From contig JAUXST010000670.1 in NCBI GenBank assembly GCA_030679805.1, positions 1 to 5,427 of the forward strand: a stretch of 5,427 nucleotides of DNA, written 5' to 3'. Of this stretch, positions 1 through 5,427 are shown piece by piece. Below the pieces are notes generated by a model. It was not told the DNA's origin. It ran no database searches and worked only from the letters and a program-made list of their open reading frames with translations. This DNA comes from Reyranella sp. GTDB lineage: Bacteria > Pseudomonadota > Alphaproteobacteria > Reyranellales > Reyranellaceae. A program made the position numbers and the translations under genes. The number at the start of each line of letters is the position of its first letter. Position 1 is the first letter of the stretch.

Positions 1-874
1 TGCGGCCCTGCTCGTCGAGGAAGAGTTCGTAGTTGAAGCCCTCCGGCGGCTTGCCGCCGAGAATTCGTACGATCTTTGCGCTCAATTCGGCCGAGGGGAT
101 GAGATCCTTGCCGTACATCTCGTAGTCGACGCCGAGCGCGAACCAGCGGCCGGCCCAGTCGGCCTTCCACTGCAGCTTGACGTTGCCGCCGGTGACGGGC
201 GTCTCGACCAGCAAGCCATCCTCGTCACGATAGACGATGGTACCGGCGTCGACGTTGGTCTGAACCACCGGCACCTGCAGCACCCGGCCGGTCCTGGGAC
301 TGATCGGCAGGAAGATCGAGTAGGTCTGCTGCCGCTCCTCGCCCAGGGTCGGCAGCATCACCGCCTGCACCTCGTCGTAGTGGCGCAGCATGGCGAGCAG
401 CATCGGATCGAAGCGGCCCGATTTATACCAGTCGGTCGCCGACTGGAACTCGTACTCGAAGCCGAAGGAATCGAGGAAGGCCCGCAGGCGCGCGTTGTTG
501 GCGGCGCCGAAGCTCGGATGCTCATTGCTGAACGGATCGGGCACCGCCGTCAGCGGCTTGCCGAGATGGGACGCCAGCATCTCCTTGTTCGGCACGTTGT
601 CCGGCACCTTGCGCAAGCCGTCCATGTCGTCGGAGAAGCAGAACAGGCGCGCCGGCACGTCGCTCAGGCGACGAAACGCTTGGCGCACCATCGTGGTGCG
701 CACGACTTCGCCGAACGTGCCGATATGCGGCAACCCCGAGGGACCGTAGCCGGTCTCGAACAGCACATAGCCCTTCGTCGGCGGTTTGCCGCCGATGCGT
801 GCGACAAGCTTGCGGGCTTCTTCAAAGGGCCACGCGCGCGCGGCTTCGGCGAGGGAACGATCAATCTGGGACAT
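1..874 (-). CDS. lysS: Lysine--tRNA ligase, class I (N-terminal part, cut by window edge)
   Basis: Charges tRNA-Lys with lysine in the cytoplasm for protein synthesis. Reading leftward from the ATG at 874-872, the frame stays open for 291 codons to base 1, so the C-terminal part is missing (the family is usually a little over 500 residues). The class I signature is clear: residues 44-57 read GPSGLPHIGTFGEV, which contains the HIGH-type ATP-binding motif (HIGT, 50-53). Near residue 80 comes FCFSDDMDGLRKVP, then DWYKSGRFD, and near the window edge GVDYEMYGKDLIPS and NYELFLDEQGR, which in this family directly precede the KMSKS-type loop. That loop and the helical anticodon-binding region therefore lie just outside the window. 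The start fits the family N-terminus (SLAEAARAWPFEEARKL), although no Shine-Dalgarno sequence precedes it. The gene is divergent from the transporter. Class II LysRS is excluded because the class I motifs are present. Confidence 0.96.
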   Translation of the reverse strand, partial: MSQIDRSLAEAARAWPFEEARKLVARIGGKPPTKGYVLFETGYGPSGLPHIGTFGEVVRTTMVRQAFRRLSDVPARLFCFSDDMDGLRKVPDNVPNKEMLASHLGKPLTAVPDPFSNEHPSFGAANNARLRAFLDSFGFEYEFQSATDWYKSGRFDPMLLAMLRHYDEVQAVMLPTLGEERQQTYSIFLPISPRTGRVLQVPVVQTNVDAGTIVYRDEDGLLVETPVTGGNVKLQWKADWAGRWFALGVDYEMYGKDLIPSAELSAKIVRILGGKPPEGFNYELFLDEQGR

Positions 875-883
875 GGATCGACT

Positions 884-912
884 AAACTAGGTGCGGCGAG
901 CATTTGCGTCAA
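884..912 (-). promoter_or_regulatory. Sigma-70-type promoter of lysS, nearly leaderless
   Basis: On the minus strand a -35 box TTGACG (912-907, 5 of 6 to consensus) and a -10 box TAGTTT (889-884, 3 of 6) are separated by exactly 17 bases. Transcription would begin around 876-879, only about 2-5 bases before the lysS ATG at 874. The bases between the -10 box and the ATG (AGTCGATCC) contain no Shine-Dalgarno sequence, which agrees with a leaderless or near-leaderless message. The positions are seen in the sequence; promoter activity is inferred. Confidence 0.55.
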
Positions 913-944
913 TTGCGCGTCGGGCCCAAAGTGCCGCGCCTGCA

Positions 945-2105
945 ATGACCAAGCGTCCACTCTTCCTCGCAATCGGCGGTCTGCTGGCGATGGCGGCCGG
1001 CATCGGCGTCGGGCGTTTCGTCTACACGCCGATCCTGCCGCCGATGATCGAAGCACTGTCGCTTACCAAATCGCAGGCGGGCCTGATCGCCTCGGCCAAC
1101 TTCATCGGTTATCTCGCGGGCGCCTTGTTGGCGGCTGTGCGGTTGCCCGGCACGCGCCGGACCTGGCTGCTGGGTTCGCTCGCGGTCAATGCACTGTGCC
1201 TGGCGGCGATGGGCCTAGTGGCAACGCTGCCGCTGTTCCTGCTGCTCCGACTGATGGCCGGCATGGCGAGCGCCTTCGCCCTGATCTTCAGTTCCGCCCT
1301 CGTGCTCGACCGGCTGGCGAGCGCCGGCCGCAGTCCGCTCTCGGCCGTGCACTTTGCCGGCGTCGGCATCGGCATCGCCGTTTCCGCGGCGCTGGTCGCC
1401 ATTCTGGTCAAGCAAGGCGCCGCCTGGAGCAGCCTGTGGTTCGCCAGTGCCATTGTGGCCCTGGTGCTCAGCCTCGCCGTCGCCTGGCTGGTGCCGCCCG
1501 ACTCGGTCGCCGCCGGCGGCGCGCCTTCCCCAGCAAGGACTGCCGTGTCGTTCGACTTCCTGGCGCTCGCCGCCGCCTACGGTCTGTTCGGCTTCGGCTA
1601 CATCATCACCGCCACCTTCATCGTCGACATGGTGCGCGGCGCGGCAAGCATCGCCCATCTCGAACCCTACATCTGGGTGCTGTTCGGCGTGAGCGCCGCA
1701 CCGTCCGTCGCCCTGTGGACGCGGCTCGGCCGGTCATGGGGGGTGTTGCGGACATTCGCCATCGCCAGTCTGGTCGAAGCCGCCGGCGTCGCCGCCAGCG
1801 CGCTCTGGCTGCACACCGCGAGCGTGATCGTGGCGGCCGTGTTCGTCGGCGGCACCTTCATGGGATTGACCGCGCTCGGCCTGATCGGTGCGCGCGAAAG
1901 CGGCGGCGGCGCTCCACGCAGCCGCATCGCCTTGGTGACCGCGTCGTTCAGCGCCGGACAGATCCTGGGACCTGCCTTCGCCGGCTATGCCTATGACGTC
2001 ACCGGCAGCCTCGCGATGCCGTCCCTCGTCGCCGGGATCGCCCTCATGCTGGCGGCCCTTCTGTCCGTCGTGGCCGACGCATGGCGCCGACGCTGGATTT
2101 CCTAG
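945..2105 (+). CDS. YbfB/YjiJ-family major facilitator superfamily transporter
   Basis: A 386-residue polytopic inner-membrane protein, probably a proton-coupled exporter; the substrate cannot be read from the sequence. Helix 1 carries the family hallmark GIGVGRFVYTPILPPM (residues 19-34). Hydrophobic segments then alternate with short charged loops, as expected for 12 helices in two six-helix halves. A polar, Pro/Ala-rich linker (about 183-202) joins the halves. The second half opens with FDFLALAAAYGLFGFGYIITAT, whose GFGY motif is also typical of this family. A late helix has SAGQILGP, and the protein ends in a basic tail (WRRRWIS). An in-frame GTG at 891 would add 18 residues (Arg/Ala-rich, not family-like), and it overlaps the lysS promoter, so I prefer the ATG at 945. 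Neither start has a clear ribosome binding site. It is divergent from lysS and lies 74 bases before the helicase, which may share its transcript. Confidence 0.9.
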   Translation: MTKRPLFLAIGGLLAMAAGIGVGRFVYTPILPPMIEALSLTKSQAGLIASANFIGYLAGALLAAVRLPGTRRTWLLGSLAVNALCLAAMGLVATLPLFLLLRLMAGMASAFALIFSSALVLDRLASAGRSPLSAVHFAGVGIGIAVSAALVAILVKQGAAWSSLWFASAIVALVLSLAVAWLVPPDSVAAGGAPSPARTAVSFDFLALAAAYGLFGFGYIITATFIVDMVRGAASIAHLEPYIWVLFGVSAAPSVALWTRLGRSWGVLRTFAIASLVEAAGVAASALWLHTASVIVAAVFVGGTFMGLTALGLIGARESGGGAPRSRIALVTASFSAGQILGPAFAGYAYDVTGSLAMPSLVAGIALMLAALLSVVADAWRRRWIS

Positions 2106-2179
2106 GCGTTCCGGGGGCGTTTTTAGTGGTGGGCGTTGAGCGGGGTCATTGACCTCCATTGTGTGCTATCGAAACCAAA

Positions 2180-4969
2180 ATGGCGTCTTCCCCTCCAACC
2201 TGGCCGGCCCTGATCGCAACCGCCCGCGGCGCGCTGTGGCGCACGCCGGACGGCCGTATTGAGCGCCTGTCCGCGGCCGACGCCGCGTCACGCGCCGCTG
2301 GCAGCCGGCCGCTGGTCTGCCACATGCCCGCGGTCGCTGCCCGGCTCGGCCTGGACGATCTGCCGGCACGCGACCTGTTGGAGCTTTATGCCTTCGTGCG
2401 GCCGGCGACCTTCTGCCTGCCGACGCCGCGCGGTCTCTGCGACGCCCTCGACCTGCCGGCACCGACCGCGCCGGAAGAAGAGGTGGCGCGCCTGCCGGAA
2501 GTTGCGCGCACCCTTCTCGACGAGCTCGATGACATGGCAGCCCTCGCTTCGCCCGATCTCAAGGACACAGCCCTCGCCATGGCGCGCGGCCAGTGGGCGT
2601 GGGGCGACGCGGTACTGGCAGCACTCGGTCTCGAACAAGCCGCCAAGAAGCCACGCCCCGGCGCCGGGCTCGATGTCTGGCGTACCCTGCCGCAATGGGA
2701 GGAGCCGCCGCCCGCACCGCCACCCGGATCGGCGCCGGTCGAGCCACTCGAGGCGCGTCGTCGCCTGGCGCAGATGATCTCGGCCGGCCCCAACATGGCC
2801 GAGGCGCGGCCGACGCAGAGCGACTACGCCTCTGCCGCCAGCCAGGCCTTCGCCCCGCGCGAGGAAGAGGACAAGCCCAATGTCGTGCTGGTCGAGGCCG
2901 GCACCGGCGTCGGCAAGACTTTGGGCTACGTGGCGCCGGCCAGCCTGTGGGCCGAGAAGAACGGTGCGCCGGTCTGGATCTCGACCTACACCCGCAACCT
3001 GCAGCGCCAGATCGACAACGAACTCGACCGGCTGCATCGCGATTCCGCCGAGAAGCGCCGCCGCGTGGTGATCCGCAAGGGCCGCGAGAACTATCTCTGC
3101 CTGCTGAACTTCCAGGAAGCCGTGCAACGAAGCGGCCTGCAGCCGGAGAACGCCGTCGGCCTCGGCCTGCTCGCGCGCTGGGCGCTGGCGAGCCGTGACG
3201 GCGACATGATCGGCGGCGACTTGCCGGCGTGGCTGCTCGATCTGGTCGGCCGCAGCCGCGTTACGCGCCTCGCCGACCGCCGCGGCGAATGCATCTATTC
3301 GGCCTGCGAGCACTACCGGAAATGCTTCGTCGAACGCACCATCCGCCGCGCGCGCCAGGCCGATATCGTGATCGCCAATCATGCGCTGGTCATGATCCAG
3401 GCAGCAATGGGCGGTCTCGACGATGCGACGCGACCGCTGCGCTATGTGTTCGACGAGGGTCATCACCTGTTCGATGCCGCCGACGGCGCGTTCGGCGCGC
3501 ATCTGAGCGGTGTCGAAGCTTCCGACCTCCGGCGCTGGATCCTGGGCGCCGAAGGACGGCGCGGCAGCCGTGCGCGCGGATTGGAACGCCGCGTCAGCGA
3601 CCTCCTGGGCGAAGACGCCGAGGCGCTGAGCGCGCTCAAACGCCTGCTCGATCTCGCGCAGCGCCTGCCCGGGACCAACTGGCAGACGCGGCTCGCCGAC
3701 GGCACGGTGCTGGGCCCGGCGGAAGAGTTCCTGGCCCTGGTACGCCAGCAGGTCCGGGCGCGTTCAGCCGGCGACGACCAGGGCTTTGGCCAGGAATGCG
3801 ACGTGCGGCCGCTCAATCCCGGCCTCATAGAAGCGGCCGACCAGCTTGCCCAGTCGCTCGAGCAGATGCTGGTGCCGGTGCGCCGCCTGCGCCAGGCGCT
3901 CCGCGCCAAGCTGGAGGCCGATGCCGACACACTCGACTCGGGGCAACGCGGGCGCATCGAGGGCGTGGCGCGCTCGCTCGCCAACCGCTGCGAGCTCACC
4001 CTCGAAGCCTGGCGCGCCATGCTGCGCGGCCTGCACAACGATCCCGATCTGGCCTTCGTCGACTGGTTCGCGGTCGAGCGCAGCCAGCAGCGCGAAGTCG
4101 ATGTCGGCATGTACCGCCACTATCTCGATCCCACCGAGCCGTTCGTGAATTCGGTGATCCGGCCCTCGCACGGCGCCGTCATCACCTCGGCCACCTTGCG
4201 CGATTCGCTGGGCATGCCGGTGGCCGCCAATGACGAAGCGCCCGACAAGAATGCCGATTGGGCGGTGGCCGAGGCGCGCACCGGCACCAAGCATCTGGCG
4301 GCCCCCGCCATGCGCGCCGCCATGGCCTCGCCGTTCGACTACGTCCATCACACCAAGGTGCTGATCGTGAAGGACGTGAAGCGCGACGATTCCGACCAGG
4401 TGGCGGCGGCCTACCGCGAGCTCTTCCTGGCCGCGGGTGGCGGTGCGCTCGGCCTCTTCACCGCCATCGGCCGGCTGCGTGCCGTGCATCAGCGCATTGC
4501 ACCGGCGCTCGATGAAGCGGGCCTGCCGCTCTACGCCCAGCATGTCGGCGGCATGGATGCCGCCACGCTGGTCGACATCTTCCGCGCCGAAGAGCATTCC
4601 TGCCTGCTCGGCACCGATGCCGTGCGCGACGGCGTCGACGTCCCGGGACGCTCGCTGCGCCTGATCGTGTTCGATCGCGTGCCGTGGCCGCGCCCCGACA
4701 TCCTCCACCGCGCGCGCAAGGCGTCCTGGAAGGCTGCCGGCGCAGGCGCCACCGCCTACGACGATCTGTTGGCACGTCTGCGGCTAAAGCAGGCCTACGG
4801 TCGCCTGATCCGTCGCGCCGACGATCGCGGCGTGTTCGTGATGCTGGACTCGCGGCTGCCGACACGACTGCTGGGCGCCTTCCCGCCCGGCGTCGAGATA
4901 GAGCGCGTGGGATTGGCCGAAGCAGTGACGAAAGTACGGGAATTTCTGGCAACGGCAGGAGAGATGTGA
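2180..4969 (+). CDS. DinG/XPD-type ATP-dependent DNA helicase with iron-sulfur cluster
   Basis: A superfamily 2 helicase of about 929 residues. Relatives unwind DNA or RNA-DNA hybrids 5' to 3' in repair and replication. Numbered from the ATG at 2180: Q-motif glutamine Q213; Walker A GTGVGKT (241-247, catalytic K246); motif Ia around WISTYTRNLQRQ (from 266); four cysteines C307, C371, C376 and C382; DEGH box 425-428; motif III-like ITSATL (668-673); motif V GTDAVRDGVDVPG (from 811); motif VI QAYGRLIRR (871-879) with the arginine finger region. The last three cysteines are spaced CX4CX5C, as I recall for E. coli DinG, so a 4Fe-4S cluster is expected. Helical sequence about 540-630 probably forms the arch. 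The first ~200 residues are an extra domain that E. coli DinG lacks. A TTG at 2159 would add seven residues; neither start has a Shine-Dalgarno sequence. All catalytic motifs are intact. The downstream gene is translationally coupled. The in vivo role is inferred from family only. Confidence 0.93.
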   Translation: MASSPPTWPALIATARGALWRTPDGRIERLSAADAASRAAGSRPLVCHMPAVAARLGLDDLPARDLLELYAFVRPATFCLPTPRGLCDALDLPAPTAPEEEVARLPEVARTLLDELDDMAALASPDLKDTALAMARGQWAWGDAVLAALGLEQAAKKPRPGAGLDVWRTLPQWEEPPPAPPPGSAPVEPLEARRRLAQMISAGPNMAEARPTQSDYASAASQAFAPREEEDKPNVVLVEAGTGVGKTLGYVAPASLWAEKNGAPVWISTYTRNLQRQIDNELDRLHRDSAEKRRRVVIRKGRENYLCLLNFQEAVQRSGLQPENAVGLGLLARWALASRDGDMIGGDLPAWLLDLVGRSRVTRLADRRGECIYSACEHYRKCFVERTIRRARQADIVIANHALVMIQAAMGGLDDATRPLRYVFDEGHHLFDAADGAFGAHLSGVEASDLRRWILGAEGRRGSRARGLERRVSDLLGEDAEALSALKRLLDLAQRLPGTNWQTRLADGTVLGPAEEFLALVRQQVRARSAGDDQGFGQECDVRPLNPGLIEAADQLAQSLEQMLVPVRRLRQALRAKLEADADTLDSGQRGRIEGVARSLANRCELTLEAWRAMLRGLHNDPDLAFVDWFAVERSQQREVDVGMYRHYLDPTEPFVNSVIRPSHGAVITSATLRDSLGMPVAANDEAPDKNADWAVAEARTGTKHLAAPAMRAAMASPFDYVHHTKVLIVKDVKRDDSDQVAAAYRELFLAAGGGALGLFTAIGRLRAVHQRIAPALDEAGLPLYAQHVGGMDAATLVDIFRAEEHSCLLGTDAVRDGVDVPGRSLRLIVFDRVPWPRPDILHRARKASWKAAGAGATAYDDLLARLRLKQAYGRLIRRADDRGVFVMLDSRLPTRLLGAFPPGVEIERVGLAEAVTKVREFLATAGEM
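4957..4963 (+). promoter_or_regulatory. Strong Shine-Dalgarno sequence deciding the start of the small downstream gene
   Basis: AGGAGAG lies five bases before the ATG at 4969, inside the last codons of the helicase gene. It is the only convincing ribosome binding site in the window. It fixes 4969 as the start of the 95-residue protein and rules out the much longer upstream extension of that frame, which is only helicase sequence read in another frame. Confidence 0.8.
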
Positions 4970-5256
4970 TGGCAAAGCAGGTGCAAGGCATTCCCGCCGA
5001 CGCGGTGGGCATCCAGGTGCCGGCGGGACGGATCGCGGTCGGCCGCGGCCGCTGGCAGACCGTGTTGCAGGCCCGTGACAAGGCGATGGTCTATCGCCTG
5101 CACGCGACCCACAGCCTCGTCGTCGAGGTCGACGGCGCCGCGCGCACGATCCGCGTCGAGGCAGGCGCCTCGCTCGACGTGCTGGCCAAGCGCATCCGGG
5201 TCCGGGCCGCAGGCGCCGCCCAGGCCGCGCACGGCTGGTACGTCCTGATCTCCTGA
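4969..5256 (+). CDS. Small basic protein of unknown function, coupled to the helicase
   Basis: A 95-residue protein I do not recognise. Its ATG shares the A of the helicase TGA stop (overlap TGATG) and follows a strong Shine-Dalgarno sequence, so it is co-transcribed and probably translated by ribosomes finishing the helicase. It is basic (10 Arg and 3 Lys against 4 Asp and 2 Glu) with no cysteine, no signal peptide and no membrane segment, so it is probably cytoplasmic. Short alternating stretches such as RIAVGRGRWQTVL, HSLVVEVDG and TIRVEAG suggest a mainly beta fold, followed by one helix (SLDVLAKRIRVRA) and a hydrophobic end (GWYVLIS). Positive charge and position make nucleic-acid binding or a helicase accessory role conceivable, but no motif proves it. 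Codon use matches the neighbours, with G/C at most third positions, which supports a real gene. Confidence 0.75.
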   Translation: MAKQVQGIPADAVGIQVPAGRIAVGRGRWQTVLQARDKAMVYRLHATHSLVVEVDGAARTIRVEAGASLDVLAKRIRVRAAGAAQAAHGWYVLIS

Positions 5257-5308
5257 ATCACCCCGACGATATCAGCTCTCCGCACGCCGAAGAGCCGTTG
5301 TCCTGATC

Positions 5309-5359
5309 GCGTGTCACAACCCAGTGTCACACCAAGTTGAGACAAATGTTGTGACACGC
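5309..5359. repeat. 12-base perfect inverted repeat with an extra internal copy; operator candidate
   Basis: The left arm GCGTGTCACAAC (5309-5320) and right arm GTTGTGACACGC (5348-5359) are exact reverse complements separated by 27 bases. A third copy of the core, GTGTCACACC (5324-5333), sits inside the spacer as a direct repeat of GTGTCACAAC (5311-5320) with one mismatch, 13 bases further on. Three copies of one 10-base motif within 51 bases in non-coding DNA look like binding sites for a dimeric or clustered regulator. The long loop makes an RNA hairpin less likely than DNA binding. The regulator and target are unknown; the target could be a gene beyond base 5427. Confidence 0.55.
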
Positions 5360-5363
5360 ATGC

Positions 5364-5388
5364 GCCCGGAGTCCGGGCCGAGCCCGGA
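5364..5388 (+). repeat. Overlapping GC-rich hairpin arms (alternative pairings)
   Basis: Three 7-base arms follow each other: GCCCGGA (5364-5370), TCCGGGC (5372-5378) and GCCCGGA (5382-5388). The middle arm can pair perfectly with either neighbour, but not with both. The first pairing leaves effectively a three-base AGT loop with six base pairs; the second has a CGA loop with seven base pairs. The third arm also overlaps the stem of the following terminator-like hairpin. In a GC-rich genome part of this could be chance. Confidence 0.45.
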
Positions 5389-5402
5389 ATTGCGGGCTTT
5401 CT
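5381..5402 (+). terminator. Possible Rho-independent terminator after the helicase operon
   Basis: AGCCCG (5381-5386) and CGGGCT (5393-5398) form a six-base stem with a GAATTG loop, and the right arm runs into TTTCT. It lies 125 bases after the stop of the small coupled gene, on the strand that would end the helicase transcript. The stem is short and the T run is interrupted, so it would be weak; Rho-dependent ending is equally possible. Confidence 0.4.
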
Positions 5403-5427
5403 ACGACGTCGTTTCTTCTTCGCGTGT

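Larger units (their letters stand above)
5257..5427. other. Non-coding 3' region
   Basis: No open frame with a plausible start, ribosome binding site and protein-like composition is visible here on either strand. Short minus-strand frames that cover it are antisense to the small protein. Besides the inverted repeat, hairpin arms and terminator-like stem listed separately, it contains a ten-base perfect palindrome ACGACGTCGT (5403-5412). I could not find a convincing -35/-10 pair on either strand. Confidence 0.5.

Noticed and set aside
891..944. GTG start at 891 for the transporter
   Set aside because: The added 18 residues are not family-like, there is no ribosome binding site, and the start overlaps the lysS promoter. 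The ATG at 945 gives the expected N-terminus directly before helix 1.
380..1996. A long plus-strand open frame of 538 codons across lysS and the transporter
   Set aside because: It is antisense to lysS and then a shifted frame of the transporter. Its product is rich in Arg, Ala, Gly and His with no domain, as expected for shadow frames in GC-rich DNA.
2085..2124. Terminator-like element at the end of the transporter gene (CGCC and ACGC pairing with GCGT and GGCG, then five T)
   Set aside because: The stem is two four-base helices broken by an asymmetric internal loop, with a 12-base loop, and it overlaps the stop codon. It is too weak to call, though the T run is real.
2288..3502. A 404-codon minus-strand open frame opposite the helicase
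   Set aside because: It lies fully antisense to a helicase with intact motifs, has shadow-type composition and no credible start signal.
3764..4708. A 314-codon minus-strand open frame opposite the helicase C-terminal half
   Set aside because: It is antisense to the conserved motifs III to V of the helicase. The His/Gly/Arg-rich product shows no recognisable domain.
2180..4969. Helicase as part of a defence or type IV CRISPR (CasDinG) system
   Set aside because: No repeats, cas genes, nucleases or mobile elements are nearby. The neighbours are housekeeping genes, and the sequence style matches ordinary chromosomal DinG-type helicases of alphaproteobacteria.
5403..5412. Ten-base perfect palindrome ACGACGTCGT
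   Set aside because: A single short GC-rich palindrome without second copies or conserved context; easily chance in such DNA.

Overview
The window is GC-rich DNA with the dense, gapless coding typical of a free-living alphaproteobacterium. The best lineage clue is a class I lysyl-tRNA synthetase, a form found in archaea, alphaproteobacteria, spirochaetes and a few others, where most bacteria use the unrelated class II enzyme. The helicase and the transporter also read like alphaproteobacterial family members. I cannot assign a genus. No mobile element, CRISPR array, tRNA or rRNA is visible, and nothing suggests recent transfer.

Layout. Bases 1-874 (minus strand) hold the N-terminal ~291 codons of class I lysyl-tRNA synthetase (lysS); the rest lies beyond base 1. 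A short divergent gap follows, with a good sigma-70-type promoter for lysS placed so close to the ATG that the mRNA should be nearly leaderless. On the plus strand, 945-2105 encodes a 386-residue transporter of the YbfB/YjiJ branch of the major facilitator superfamily. After a ~74-base gap, 2180-4969 encodes a ~929-residue superfamily 2 helicase of the DinG/XPD type, with a complete motif set and a four-cysteine iron-sulfur site. A 95-residue basic protein of unknown function (4969-5256) starts on the last base of the helicase stop codon behind a strong ribosome binding site, so the two are almost certainly co-translated.

The last 171 bases (5257-5427) hold no gene I can support but are rich in structure: a 12-base perfect inverted repeat with a third copy of the same motif inside it, then four short GC-rich arms that can pair as 1:2, 2:3 or 3:4, the last followed by a short T run. 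This may be an operator region plus a terminator or attenuator.

The genes do not form one obvious pathway: translation (lysS), small-molecule export (transporter) and DNA/RNA-DNA unwinding (helicase). The only tight functional link supported by arrangement is helicase plus small basic protein. Overall this looks like an ordinary core-genome region; the most open questions are the small coupled protein, the helicase N-terminal domain and the structured 3' end.
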